Counted from the first letter of the stretch, positions 7,499 through 16,217 are shown. The stretch is 42,441 nucleotides of DNA from Oscillatoriaceae cyanobacterium Prado104 (GCA_025454405.1 JALOON010000066.1:1-42441); one strand, 5' to 3'. Translations and numbers: made by a program. The notes: a model not told the origin generated them from the sequence alone.

Positions 7499-8311
7499 AT
7501 GGAAATTTCAACGTTTGAACTGTTAGCAAAGCCGATCGCGCCTCCCGTTCCCAGCGCGCCAGAATTAGAGCCGGTGCTCCGCCGAGTCGTTCAAGGATAT
7601 TTTCTCACCATCTCTAATTTAGAGGCGATCGACGTGCGGTATCGGATCGAATTTAAAATCAGCTTGCCCGTACCGCCAGATCCGGCTAAAATCTTGCTCG
7701 GCAACGCTCTGTTAATTATTGACGTTGAAGGCGCTAACACCTTTTTAGCTCTGACTCAAAGCCCAACAGAACCCAGCATATATCGCGGATTTTTCAGAAT
7801 ACCTGCGGGCAAAACAGCATCTGTTCAACTGTTACCTTTGCTGCCAGACACGCTCAAGTTTGGTACGTTAGAAGTGCGCGGATATGTCTCCCTGTTTGCG
7901 CCTGTCCGCTTCTCATTGCCATTTCCCGGACCCGATCTGCCACCAGTTAAAGTGTTGCTGAATCCCGAAATTCGGGGTACTTTCTTGCCGAATGGTTTTC
8001 CCGGTGTAGTTGGAGATTTAGACTTCGATCAAATTAACTACACTCTGGCAATTGCTAGTGGCAAAGCATTGAATTTGATTCCTCGCGAACGGACTGGACC
8101 AATTATTATCGATCCGCCAATTTTGATGGGTGTTTTGGAAGAGTTACGCAGCGGTAATTTGGACTTAGCTACTTCGGATGCAGATAATTCAGAAAAAGCT
8201 CAAATGCTAGTACAACTGCTGGCCGAACTCGAAACCAACGATGCTAATTTGAGCGCTTTAAATACTCTGATGGACAAGTTGGACGTTTCTTTAAAAATGT
8301 CTCGCTGTTAG
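7499..8311 (+). CDS. Hypothetical protein, about 270 aa
   Basis: I do not recognise this protein. It has no signal peptide or membrane helix. Residues 1-190 look beta-rich, with alternating hydrophobic strands and many prolines (LPVPPDPAKILLGNALLIIDVEG, then PFPGPDLPPVKVLLNPE). The C-terminal third turns helical and acidic (MLVQLLAELETNDANLSALNTLMDKLDVSL). A TTG 33 bases upstream would extend the frame, but neither start has a clear ribosome-binding site, so the ATG was chosen. The gene is alone on the plus strand and converges on the next gene. Composition and HIP1 content match its neighbours, so there is no sign of recent transfer. Confidence 0.65.
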   Translation: MEISTFELLAKPIAPPVPSAPELEPVLRRVVQGYFLTISNLEAIDVRYRIEFKISLPVPPDPAKILLGNALLIIDVEGANTFLALTQSPTEPSIYRGFFRIPAGKTASVQLLPLLPDTLKFGTLEVRGYVSLFAPVRFSLPFPGPDLPPVKVLLNPEIRGTFLPNGFPGVVGDLDFDQINYTLAIASGKALNLIPRERTGPIIIDPPILMGVLEELRSGNLDLATSDADNSEKAQMLVQLLAELETNDANLSALNTLMDKLDVSLKMSRC

Positions 8312-8312
8312 A

Positions 8313-8345
8313 GAGGTAGGGCGGACACGGGAACACCGCCCCTAC
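8313..8345. repeat. Intergenic GTAGGGCGG palindromic repeat
   Basis: It reads TAGGGCGGACACGGG and then ACACCGCCCCTACA, an imperfect palindrome right after the stop codon at 8311. It is the intergenic relative of the repeat embedded in the fructosamine-kinase gene at 1370-1405. Confidence 0.7.
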
Positions 8346-8382
8346 AAAATTAGTTTCGCCTTACTGGTTTTTACTGGTTACT

Positions 8383-8429
8383 GGTTCCCAGGCAGAGCCT
8401 GGGAACCCATATCCCGAGGCTCTGCCTCG
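8383..8429. repeat. Two perfect hairpins between convergent genes
   Basis: At 8383-8407 an 11-bp stem (GGTTCCCAGGC) closes an AGA loop. At 8415-8429 a CGAGGC stem closes a TCT loop. Their place between two convergent genes would suit transcription termination, but there is no T-run. Copies of the first hairpin also occur at 1856 and 9921, so this is a dispersed repeat family. Confidence 0.7.
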
Positions 8430-8519
8430 CGTGTAAAAATTAAATTGTGTCCCAGTACGATCGCCCCCGATCGAGCATTCGCGATCGCAACTAACTCTCG
8501 ATCGAATCCTGCCTGCAGA

Positions 8520-9518
8520 TCAAGCATTCGGAAAAACTTCCGTTGAAAAAATACGGCGCAGAATTTCATAGAAAGGTTCGCAATATTTCGCTTGTTCGGG
8601 CGACAGATAAGTTGCCACCTCTTTGCGCAGTAAGTGAGTCATTTGGCTGACAAGTTCCCAACTCACATTCAGTCGGGGGTAAATCATCACGCACAGGGGA
8701 AATAATTCAGTTTCTAGGGCGTGCAAGTTGCCTTCGAGGAGACAAACCCACATATATACCTGAAACATCTCGACATCGCGGATGCTGGAGGTGCGGATCG
8801 TCGGATCGGTGAGAAACCCAGAATGAGTGCGATAGCGCGGGTATAGTTGATTTACCCGATCGACCACTCTTTCGGCAATCCTGCTCATTGCCGGCATCAG
8901 CGTCCGTACAGATTGCAGTGCCATCGAATCCGGTGGATGATTCGCCGCTGCTTGGTAGGCGCGTTGCAGGGGCATATACAGGTGATCGTCGAGAATTTTG
9001 ACGTAGCTGCCAAAGTTCTCCTGTTCGCCTTCGGGAAGCAATTCCATCAACTGAACGCCCGTGTAGTGATATTGCATCGCTACAAAGCCGATGACGCGGG
9101 GGTCAATTTCTGTAACATTTTTGCGGACTTGTCCGAGCACGGGACTGATTTTGCTGACTATCCGATAGGGCGGCAGTTGCTCGGCATAAGCTTCGATCGC
9201 TAACTTATAAATTTGATGAATACCGCCAGAAATCTGCCAGGGATCGATTAAATCTGTATTAACTCCGTGTTCGACTAATATTTTTGATAGCAAATTTTCA
9301 GTTTTTATCCAGGATTGCGCGCTTACAGAACGCAGGGACTCTAACATCTTTTTTGCCATTGCTGCGCGCCGCCTTTCCACAAAGCGATCGTCAGCCTCAG
9401 CCCCACCAGGGCTTTTCATTTTAGCGATATATTTTTGAGCAAATGAGACAGATAAGTCTACCGAATGCGATAGCGGGTCGAATTTTGTGGAGGAGACCAA
9501 AGAAGAATTATTAGTCAT
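8520..9518 (-). CDS. Hypothetical protein, 332 aa
   Basis: I do not recognise a family. The protein is soluble and mostly alpha-helical by eye, without signal peptide or membrane segments. Residues 1-70 are polar and charged (FVERRRAAMAKKMLESLRS). The central part contains long amphipathic helices such as VIGFVAMQYHYTGVQLMELL and DDHLYMPLQRAYQAAANH. The C-terminal part reads MFQVYMWVCLLEGNLHALE and then LRKEVATYLSPEQAKYCEPFY. The all-helical pattern and several His, Tyr and Glu residues inside helices are noted, but no binding site can be claimed. The gene stands alone; the 655-bp gap upstream should contain its promoter. It is probably a lineage-conserved cyanobacterial protein (inference from composition only). 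Confidence 0.65.
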   Translation of the reverse strand: MTNNSSLVSSTKFDPLSHSVDLSVSFAQKYIAKMKSPGGAEADDRFVERRRAAMAKKMLESLRSVSAQSWIKTENLLSKILVEHGVNTDLIDPWQISGGIHQIYKLAIEAYAEQLPPYRIVSKISPVLGQVRKNVTEIDPRVIGFVAMQYHYTGVQLMELLPEGEQENFGSYVKILDDHLYMPLQRAYQAAANHPPDSMALQSVRTLMPAMSRIAERVVDRVNQLYPRYRTHSGFLTDPTIRTSSIRDVEMFQVYMWVCLLEGNLHALETELFPLCVMIYPRLNVSWELVSQMTHLLRKEVATYLSPEQAKYCEPFYEILRRIFSTEVFPNA

Positions 9519-10173
9519 GGATTTAGTCTTAACTCTGTAAGAGGGGATGGTGGTGAGTTATCAGAATTTTCCAAAAAGTAGGTTTTTTGCCAGAAATGGC
9601 AAGGAGTTCAGCTTCTTTTGGGAGAGTTTATTAGTTGTGATATGCGAGTTGCGTGATGAACAGTTATGCTCCTATTTTCTAATTTAATTAGAACGAGAAC
9701 TACTTTGTCGGTGATTTCGATCGCAGAAGTCTTGTGTTTTCATAATAAACATTTGACCTCACTGTTTTTATGGCTCGAACATTCTAAGCTCATTGCAATG
9801 AGATTGTATATTCGTAATAATACTGATGTGTAACCTCTTACTTTGATAATTTTTTAGTTAGTATTTCTAACTGTATAGTGTATTTTTTTATGACCTTTAA
9901 AAAATATTTAGTGTTTAATTAGTTCCCAGGTATAGCCTGGGAACTAAGAATCAATAACTAAGATGGAACTTACGCATTACATTGACTTATGTAGAGTGCG
10001 CAACGCGCATCTTACTGCTACAGGCAAGTAAGTCCACCTAATTAAACGGAAGATCCAAATCAGGCAAAAGCTTACTGGATAGACATTCTTCCTTCGGCCT
10101 TCTTCCCTCTTCCTTCTTCCTTCTTCCTTCTACTTAGCGTGTCAAGCTACTTAGCGCGCAAGTGCTGCAATCG
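9519..10173. other. AT-rich intergenic region with dispersed repeats
   Basis: This 655-bp gap holds no gene I can support. The part at about 9640-9920 is clearly more AT-rich than its surroundings. A hairpin with arms AGTTCCCAGG/CCTGGGAACT lies at 9921-9945. A GTGCGCAACGCGC relative of the 7260 palindrome lies near 9997. A CTTCTTC heptad array runs from 10083 to 10132, shortly after the murE stop. Confidence 0.55.
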
Positions 10174-11739
10174 CTAACCGCTAACCCCATTAATTCTTTC
10201 CTTGAGAGCTTCTCGGGCTTGTTCTCGATCGTCAAAATGGACTTTTTCCGTACCCAAAATCTGATAGTCTTCGTGTCCTTTTCCGGCAATCAGCACGCCG
10301 TCTCCCGGCTTAGCGTTCAGAATAGCAGTGCGAATTGCAGCAGCTCGATCGACCGTGACAGTCGGCTTTACTGAGTTCGGAATTCCTGTTAAAATATCCT
10401 GCAAAATCCGCTCGGGATCTTCAGTTCGCGGATTGTCGGAAGTAACAACAGCTAAATCGGCCAATTCTGCGGCAATTCTACCCATTTTCGGGCGCTTGGT
10501 GCGATCGCGATCGCCCCCGCAGCCAAACACGCAAATCATCTGACCCGGAATAAAGGGCCGCGAAGCTTTCAACAAGTTTTCTAAACTATCGGGAGTGTGC
10601 GCGTAATCCACAATGACACTAATATCTTGATCGGGATTGATTTGCACTCGTTCCATCCGTCCGGGAACTCCCGAAAACTGAGATAATTTATCAACAATTG
10701 CGCGCAAATCCAAACCCAATTCCAAAGCAGCACCGACAGCAGCTAACATATTTGATAAATTGTACTGACCGACTAAAGGCAAAGCAAAAGCGATTTCGCC
10801 TTTGGGAGTATGCAGAGTTCCTTTTACTCCATCGGGCTGGTACTGCAAATTGTCAGCATACAAATCAGCAGATTTATCCTGAGTGCTGTAGCTCCAAATT
10901 CGATCGGAATTTAAATTTTCAACCAGCCGCCGCCCGTAGGGGTCGTCAAGATTAATTACCGCCCGATTCTTGAGGTAACTCGCATCAAACAACTGCGCTT
11001 TCGCATTAAAATAATCCTCCATATCGGAGTGATAATCGAGATGGTCTTGAGTCAAATTGGTAAACACGGCAACTTCAAAAGTACAGCCCAAAACCCGGTG
11101 CTGCGCCAAAGCATGAGAACTGACTTCCATCACGCCAAACTTGCATCCAGCCCCGACAGCTTCGGCTAATTGCTGTTGCAGTTCGACAGCAAAAGGCGTG
11201 GTGTAAAGAGCAGTTTTTTGGAAACCCGGCCAGCGAGTGTAAAGCGTACCGAAAATCGCCGCCGGCAACTGCATTTGATTCAGCAAAAATTCGATTAAAT
11301 GAGTAGTTGTAGTTTTGCCGTTAGTGCCGGTAACGCCAACCAGTTTTAATTTACTTGCCGGATTGCCGTAAAAGGCTGCTGCGATTTGCCCGCAAACTTT
11401 CGCCATATCGGAGGCTGCAATAACGCAGGGAATCTCTTCTGCTCTCCCCCCCTTATTAAGAGAAACCTCTTCTGCTCTCCCCCCCTTATTAAGGGGGGGT
11501 TGGGGGGGGATCTTCTCCGCGGCTTGGGTAGAAATTATGGCAGCAACAGCCCCAGATTCGATCGCGCCTTGCCAAAAATCGCCCCCATCTACCCGCGTTC
11601 CCGGCATTCCCAAAAACAAATCCCCCGGCCCGCAAGCGTGAGAATTAGTCGATAAACCATTAACTTCAGCATCGAGTGCCGGATGTTCCATATTAATGGA
11701 AATACTGGGAACGGCCGCCAATAATTCTCTCAATTTCAT
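10174..11739 (-). CDS. murE: UDP-MurNAc-tripeptide synthetase (diaminopimelate-adding)
   Basis: Adds meso-diaminopimelate to UDP-MurNAc-L-Ala-D-Glu in the cytosolic phase of peptidoglycan synthesis, using ATP. Landmarks: the N-terminal GLSTNSHACGPGDLFLGMPG, the P-loop GVTGTNGKTTTTHLIE at 135-150, the FTNLTQDHLDYH block, the YAHTPDSLEN motif and DNPRTEDP, the signature of diaminopimelate-specific enzymes. The ATG at 11739 was chosen over the upstream in-frame GTG; a GAGGG sits about 10 bases before it. Residues about 76-102 contain PPLNKGGRAEE followed by a second LNKGGRAEE, an insertion between the N-terminal and central domains encoded by a repeat element. As the gene is essential, the insertion must be tolerated. 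The glutaredoxin-like gene lies 113 bp upstream on the same strand. Confidence 0.95.
   Translation of the reverse strand: MKLRELLAAVPSISINMEHPALDAEVNGLSTNSHACGPGDLFLGMPGTRVDGGDFWQGAIESGAVAAIISTQAAEKIPPQPPLNKGGRAEEVSLNKGGRAEEIPCVIAASDMAKVCGQIAAAFYGNPASKLKLVGVTGTNGKTTTTHLIEFLLNQMQLPAAIFGTLYTRWPGFQKTALYTTPFAVELQQQLAEAVGAGCKFGVMEVSSHALAQHRVLGCTFEVAVFTNLTQDHLDYHSDMEDYFNAKAQLFDASYLKNRAVINLDDPYGRRLVENLNSDRIWSYSTQDKSADLYADNLQYQPDGVKGTLHTPKGEIAFALPLVGQYNLSNMLAAVGAALELGLDLRAIVDKLSQFSGVPGRMERVQINPDQDISVIVDYAHTPDSLENLLKASRPFIPGQMICVFGCGGDRDRTKRPKMGRIAAELADLAVVTSDNPRTEDPERILQDILTGIPNSVKPTVTVDRAAAIRTAILNAKPGDGVLIAGKGHEDYQILGTEKVHFDDREQAREALKERINGVSG
11434..11511. repeat. Interspersed repeat forming an in-frame insertion in murE
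   Basis: On the plus strand CTCTTCTGCTCTCCCCCCC plus TTATTAAG occurs twice. The second copy continues into GGGGGGGTTGGGGGGGATCT. This is the same C-run/TTAAG/G-run/GATCT unit as at 11-39 and 15108-15138. It encodes the LNKGG peptides of MurE without breaking the frame. Confidence 0.8.
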
Positions 11740-11852
11740 GTTAAAATCCCTCACTTCGATGTCTGGAATCTATTGTGAATCATCAGTTCGTAAATCGCTG
11801 TAAAGTGCGCGCTGCGCACCCTGCATATACAGTGCGTTTAAAACTGGTTAAC

Positions 11853-12161
11853 CTATTCTGAATCATCAGTTTGCAAATATTTCTGTAACAATCGCTCCAA
11901 TTGTGCCACAGTGCAGCGGGGAGAAGGGCGCGGCAACTGTTCCTCCGGAGAAAAAGCAACATTACCAGCAGAATTTTGGCGTCGGGGCTGCACTTTAAAC
12001 AACACGGGCACCTCGTACTGATAAGCCTGAAACCAGTCATCGCGTTCGGTGATATCTCGCACTTCTAATTGAAAGTTAATGCTTTCAATCTTTTGCAGTT
12101 TTTCTTGCAGCCCTTCGCACAAATGGCATCCGGGTTTGCTGTACATAATCAATCGCATCAT
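11853..12161 (-). CDS. Glutaredoxin-like thioredoxin-fold protein
   Basis: A small protein of about 102 residues with a thioredoxin-like start (MRLIMYSKPGCHLCEGLQEKL) carrying a CHLC redox pair near the N-terminus. A predicted beta strand (INFQLEVRDIT) and the cis-Pro-like segment YEVPVLF follow. This matches the glutaredoxin-like/DUF836 family, which usually has a dithiol or monothiol redox role in the cytosol; the partner is unknown. The region after VLFKVQPRRQNSAGN is more variable. Two adjacent ATG codons (12161, 12158) and an upstream GTG are possible starts; none has a clear ribosome-binding site. It lies 113 bp upstream of murE and may share a transcript. Confidence 0.8.
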   Translation of the reverse strand: MMRLIMYSKPGCHLCEGLQEKLQKIESINFQLEVRDITERDDWFQAYQYEVPVLFKVQPRRQNSAGNVAFSPEEQLPRPSPRCTVAQLERLLQKYLQTDDSE

Positions 12162-12359
12162 TGGGAAAAATTCCACTCGAACTTAAATTTTCAACAGTCC
12201 GATCGAAAGTTGACCGACCGGACTTTACAATGTGCAAGCTGCGGCATAATTGTCAGGAATGCGCGATCGAGGCTATCTTAGCATTTGCGGACGATAGATT
12301 GCTCTGCTTTTACCTCTTACCGCAACTACAGATCGCACAATACACTCAGTTAGGAAAAA

Positions 12360-13415
12360 ATGCAAATCACGCCAGAAATCTCTTGCCGAATCAAGCTGTT
12401 GCGACTGCCTCTCATTATCGGCATTGTCACGATTCACTCTTCTCTAGTTACTGTGGGATATCCCGATAATTTTTTTCAGACATTTATTGCCGGGACTTGG
12501 GGCGGTCCCTGCGTTGCTTTTTTGTTTGTTATTTCGGGATTCCTGTTTTTTAGGAATTTCAATTTATCGCTCAATTCTTACCTCGAAAAACTCAAATCGA
12601 GGTTTTGGACGCTGCTAGTTCCCTATTTATTTTGGAACCTAGCTTTATTGGCAATGGTGGTAACAGTCTTAAACGTCCCGGCCACAAGTGCAATTATTCA
12701 AGGTCATTACAAGAAATACATTGCGGGCGACATTTTCACTACGGTTACGGACAGTTTGCTCGGCTACAAAAGCGGTTATCCCATCTCCCTACATTTCTGG
12801 TACGTCAGGGATTTAATCGCGATGGTGATTTTATCTCCGGTATTTTTGCTAATTGCTAGATACATACCGTATTTGGGTTTAGCTTTGTTTGCCGCGCCTT
12901 GGCTGCTGCAATTAAATCTCGGTTTTATTAACATTCAGTGGTTGGGACCGCTGTTCTTTTATTTGGGATGTCTGATTGCTGTAAAAAAACTAGATCTAAG
13001 CTGGCTCGATCGGCATAAAAAATTGATAATAGGCTTATACTTAGCGATGTCTGTTGTGCTGACAGCAATGCAAACAGCGAACATTGAAACTTTCAGACAT
13101 CAGTTTGAATGCTGCACCAGAGTTGCGGGTGCGGCAGCGATTTGGTGCGCTGCCGGTTTAGTTGGCGGCAAGCTGCAAAAATTGCTGTTAAATCTGTCGG
13201 GCTTGGCATTTTTTGTTTATGCAGCCCACGAACCGACTGCGACAGTTTTTAAAGAAGTTTTTGACAGGATCTCCCGCGCAGATAACTCGATAACAGTTAT
13301 GGTATATTATGTATTGGTTATCTACTTTACCACTTTGATAACACTGGCAGCAGGCGCTCTTTTACAAAAGCATACTCCTAAGTTTTTCCAAACTATCACG
13401 GGAGCGAGAGGATAA
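12360..13415 (+). CDS. Acyltransferase-3 family membrane protein
   Basis: An integral membrane protein of 351 residues with about ten hydrophobic helices. The diagnostic R-x10-H motif is present in the first helix (Arg15, His26 in RLPLIIGIVTIHSS). FLFVISGFLFF follows in the next helix, and SRFWTLLVPYLFWN is the typical basic-aromatic block. Such proteins transfer acetyl or other acyl groups from the cytosolic side to extracytoplasmic polysaccharides, peptidoglycan or lipids. The substrate cannot be told here because no polysaccharide cluster is adjacent. The C-terminus is short and basic. It starts at the ATG after TTAGGAAAAA, a weak ribosome-binding site. Confidence 0.85.
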   Translation: MQITPEISCRIKLLRLPLIIGIVTIHSSLVTVGYPDNFFQTFIAGTWGGPCVAFLFVISGFLFFRNFNLSLNSYLEKLKSRFWTLLVPYLFWNLALLAMVVTVLNVPATSAIIQGHYKKYIAGDIFTTVTDSLLGYKSGYPISLHFWYVRDLIAMVILSPVFLLIARYIPYLGLALFAAPWLLQLNLGFINIQWLGPLFFYLGCLIAVKKLDLSWLDRHKKLIIGLYLAMSVVLTAMQTANIETFRHQFECCTRVAGAAAIWCAAGLVGGKLQKLLLNLSGLAFFVYAAHEPTATVFKEVFDRISRADNSITVMVYYVLVIYFTTLITLAAGALLQKHTPKFFQTITGARG

Positions 13416-13420
13416 AGGAA

Positions 13421-13475
13421 GAGGGGCAGAGGGGGAGAGGGGGAGAGGGGGAGAGGGGGAGAGGGGGAGAGGGGA
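13421..13475. repeat. GGGGGAGA octamer array
   Basis: Five to six GGGGGAGA units follow the acyltransferase stop codon. They are followed by AACTCAAAA-type repeats up to 13542. The array is purine-only on the plus strand. A similar array is at 23674-23727. Confidence 0.8.
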
Positions 13476-13559
13476 AGTTCTGAGTTTTGAACTTCAGAAC
13501 TGTCTTTAACTCAAAATTCAAAACTCAAAACTCAAAACTCCTTACCAACTGTCAACTAA

Positions 13560-13574
13560 AAAGGAGGAAATATG
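13560..13574 (+). promoter_or_regulatory. Strong ribosome-binding site of the ligase-like gene
   Basis: AAGGAGG lies about six bases before the ATG at 13572. It is one of the best Shine-Dalgarno matches in the window and fixes the start that includes the novel N-terminal domain. Confidence 0.8.
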
Positions 13575-14846
13575 GATTGTGCCGAATACGCGGAAGCCAA
13601 AAGAAAAGCAGCTAAAAAAATTAGCAGCGACATACGAGAACGCTGGAAGAACCGCATCGTTCAACGGGGATTGCACTTGATGGGCGAAGCGGGTGCGGTG
13701 CAGTATTTAGCCGACTACGGGCGGGGAATTGGCACAGCAAAAGTTATCAGCTTTGCACTGTGTGCGGAGTCGGAAGGATACCCGGAAATGGCGATCGGTT
13801 TTTGGAAAAAAGCTTTTGAATTAGAAACAGGAGAAAAGTCGATTGCCCCCAATCCTCCAGACAATTCTACCGCAAATATCGCTCCGAAAAAAACAACTTC
13901 TCGCACCAAAAAAGTAAGTGCAAACGAGCCAAATATTCCCGAATTGCCTCCTCACTTGCAGCCAGGAAGAATTGTGACCATGCAGCCGGTTGATGCCCCC
14001 AGCGATCGCGCTTATTATATCGAAAATCCCGATTATTGGGGACAGCCAAAACGCGACGGCAATCGAGTAGTTGCGATCGCCACTAAAGATAAAGCATACT
14101 ATCAATCGCGATCGACCAACCTGCGACAGCAAGCATCAATTGAGATCGATCGGGCTTTAATAGAAACAGCCGCTAAAATTGGCACTTTTGTTTTAGACGG
14201 CGAACTGTATTACAAAAGCTGTACGGGCAGCGAACACCGCACGGGTTCGCAAGCTGCTACAGTTAATATAGAAAGCGGCTTTCCTACCGTGCAACCGCAA
14301 GCAGTTTATGCCATTTTTAAATGTTTGTTTTACCAAGGAAAAGACTTAACTCAGCTAGCAGAATCAGAACGCATTGCCGCCGGAATTGCCGTCGGGGAAA
14401 TGCTGGTAAATTTGTCTTCTGAATTTGAAATTGTACCGACATTTCGCACCGCTGATGAGAAACTTTTACTGGCACAGCAGCAGGAAGCTGAAAACAGAGA
14501 AGGAGAAGTCTGGATTTTGCACGACTGCCGTTACGTAGGAGGAAAAGATGTTAAGAAATATCCGATGGTAAGGACTAAATATTCTCAGGAATTTGATGTA
14601 TTTATTGCAGGGTTAACGCTGACAAAAGTTGCGGGGCGGCCGTTTAGCGCGATCGAAGTGGCACGGGAAATTGACGGTAAATTAGTGCAGCTAGGAACGG
14701 TAGGAACGGGTTTTAGCCTTGAGGAAATGCAAGAAATTGCGCGACTTCACGAGGTTAATCCTGGGCAAGTTAAAATCAAAGTGCGATCGCAGGGTTTTAC
14801 GGAAAGCGGTAAACTTTGGCACGCGAGATTTCTGGAGTTTTGTTGA
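13572..14846 (+). CDS. ATP-dependent DNA-ligase-like protein with unassigned N-terminal domain
   Basis: The central and C-terminal parts show the nucleotidyltransferase signatures in order: motif I KRDGNR at 160-165 (Lys160 would be adenylated), motif III FVLDGELYY at 206-214, a IIIa-like IFKCLFYQGKDL at 248-259 (the usual Asp is Lys), motif IV EGEVWI at 310-315, and a motif V-like MVRTKY ending at Lys336. An OB-fold-like tail follows (LGTVGTGFSLEEM, then KLWHARFLEF), as in LigD-type ligases. So a ligase or RNA/DNA-adenylating role is likely. Residues 1-88 form a helical domain I cannot assign, joined by a Pro/Lys/Thr-rich linker (90-125). No Ku or polymerase gene is near. The AGGAGG site just before the ATG supports the start. 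Confidence 0.8.
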   Translation: MDCAEYAEAKRKAAKKISSDIRERWKNRIVQRGLHLMGEAGAVQYLADYGRGIGTAKVISFALCAESEGYPEMAIGFWKKAFELETGEKSIAPNPPDNSTANIAPKKTTSRTKKVSANEPNIPELPPHLQPGRIVTMQPVDAPSDRAYYIENPDYWGQPKRDGNRVVAIATKDKAYYQSRSTNLRQQASIEIDRALIETAAKIGTFVLDGELYYKSCTGSEHRTGSQAATVNIESGFPTVQPQAVYAIFKCLFYQGKDLTQLAESERIAAGIAVGEMLVNLSSEFEIVPTFRTADEKLLLAQQQEAENREGEVWILHDCRYVGGKDVKKYPMVRTKYSQEFDVFIAGLTLTKVAGRPFSAIEVAREIDGKLVQLGTVGTGFSLEEMQEIARLHEVNPGQVKIKVRSQGFTESGKLWHARFLEFC

Positions 14847-14850
14847 TTTT

Positions 14851-15140
14851 TACCTGAGTTTAGATCCCCCTAAATCCCCCTTAAGAAGGGGGACTTTGAA
14901 GGTCGGAGATTTCTCATTTTTACCTGAGTTTCAGATCCCCCTAAATCCCCCTTAAAAAGGGGGACTTTGAAGGTCGGAGATTTCTCGTTTTTACCTGAGT
15001 CTCAGATCCCCCTAAATCCCCCTTAAAAATAAATCCCCCTTAAAAAGGGGGACTTTAAGTGCATCCGGTCTCCCTCTTAAAAAGGGAGACTTTGAGTGCA
15101 TCCGGTCCCCCCCTTCTTAAGGGGGGCTAGGGGGGATCTA
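14851..15140. repeat. Array of C-run/TTAAAAAG/G-run palindromic repeats
   Basis: This array starts right after the ligase-like gene. A unit of about 70 bp begins TACCTGAGTT at 14851, 14921 and 14992. Each unit has a hairpin of AATCCCCCTT and AAGGGGGACTTT, and the first two end with GAAGGTCGGAGATTTCTC. Two or three shortened units with GTGCATCCGGTC follow. The last unit, at 15108-15138, has the GGGGGGATCT ending found at 11-39 and in murE. There is no gene in this stretch. Confidence 0.8.
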
Positions 15141-15207
15141 AATCTCATGACTCACGACGAATAACTAATAACTAATAACAAATGATTGTTATGTAACACC
15201 TGTTTTG

Positions 15208-15507
15208 CTAAATTCCCAAATCGGATAATAAAGACTGCATTGTTTCCCAAGATAGCCCCTGCTGGAGGTAGCGAGGAGTATCTGGATTGTAAGGACTTGA
15301 AACGCGATCGATACTAATAATTTTTGCTTTCTCCGGTAACACAGGAACATCCGGATCGAAGGCTGTAGGTCGCATCAGAGAACTAGAAAAGCCTTTAAAA
15401 ATAGCTATTTCATCTAGTTCGCCGTCAATTTCAGCTTTAACAATTAAAACTTCATGGGGGCGTTTTACAGTGTATTGTTCCAAGCGGCGCGCAATTGAAT
15501 CATCCAT
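15208..15507 (-). CDS. Conserved hypothetical protein, 99 aa
   Basis: A small soluble protein. The strongly patterned core reads KRPHEVLIVKAEIDGE, then DEIAIFKGFSSSLMRPT and AFDPDVPVLPEKAKI. These blocks look like a compact conserved domain that I believe is widespread in cyanobacteria and possibly plant plastids (recollection, not checked). The function is unknown. There is no signal peptide, membrane helix or metal motif. The start ATG follows a short upstream gap; no strong ribosome-binding site is seen. The gene is isolated between a repeat array and a long non-coding gap, so neighbours give no clue. Confidence 0.75.
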   Translation of the reverse strand: MDDSIARRLEQYTVKRPHEVLIVKAEIDGELDEIAIFKGFSSSLMRPTAFDPDVPVLPEKAKIISIDRVSSPYNPDTPRYLQQGLSWETMQSLLSDLGI

Positions 15508-16217
15508 AAAATCTGTGAAACTAGCAAAATGTCAGTTATAAATCACATACAAAAATGTTATTTCATTTTTATCCGGTTTTTGAGAGGTTTTTTCAGTAGT
15601 ACTGTATTTAGTCGCTCGCGAGTTTTACCCAAAACACGGTTCAGAGAGAAATATTTTACCTGTTACAATGCACAATTGTAACCCTTATGCTGCCCGATCG
15701 AGGTAACTTGAGGCAAAATCGAGCCAATTTCCCTCGTGCCAAGCGCAGCAACACGCTTTTTGCATCGCTGAAAGCGTTCCCCCAGCAGCAGGGAAAATCC
15801 CCCGCGGTTGCGCCTCGCCAGCAAATCGCCAGCAGCCCCACCCGCGCAAAACGCAGTCCCAAAGGCTTCGGGAATCGCCTTCACCTAAAATCTCCAATTC
15901 TCAATGTCAAATCAAATAAGTGAGGTTTTTACCATCTATTATCAAATACCATTAAGCAAATCTTAAATTGTTTAAGCTGTTTCGCATCTAAAATCGCTTG
16001 GAGAGGGAGGCAACAGGCAACAGGCAACAGGCAACAGGCAACAGGCAACAGGCAACAGGCAACAGGCAAAGATTTCAGAGAACGGGAAAGTTTGTGTCAA
16101 ATCCCTGTTTAAATGCGAAACAGTTTAATAATTTTTAGTACGCAAGATCGATCGCTCTACAACTGGGGTGCAGGTTTGAGTTTCATTCAAGCTTTTGTTG
16201 TGAATTAAACTAATCAT
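15508..16217. other. Non-coding gap upstream of the first cyclase
   Basis: This 710-bp gap contains a GC-rich block at about 15740-15890. It is open in several frames on both strands, and its HIP1-poor composition and lack of a ribosome-binding site make a gene doubtful; it may be an interspersed repeat. A GGCAACA array follows at 16009-16069. The last 150 bases should hold the promoter of the cyclase gene, but no clear boxes were seen. Confidence 0.45.
16009..16069. repeat. GGCAACA heptad array, about 8.7 copies
   Basis: Eight full GGCAACA units plus five bases, without any mismatch. Perfect identity suggests recent expansion by slippage. Confidence 0.95.

Noticed and set aside
9547..9633. 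28-codon frame in the gap before murE
   Set aside because: Too short, no ribosome-binding site and no recognisable sequence.
15687..15923. Possible small protein of 78 aa in a GC-rich block
   Set aside because: The block is open on both strands in several frames, has no ribosome-binding site and looks like an interspersed repeat.
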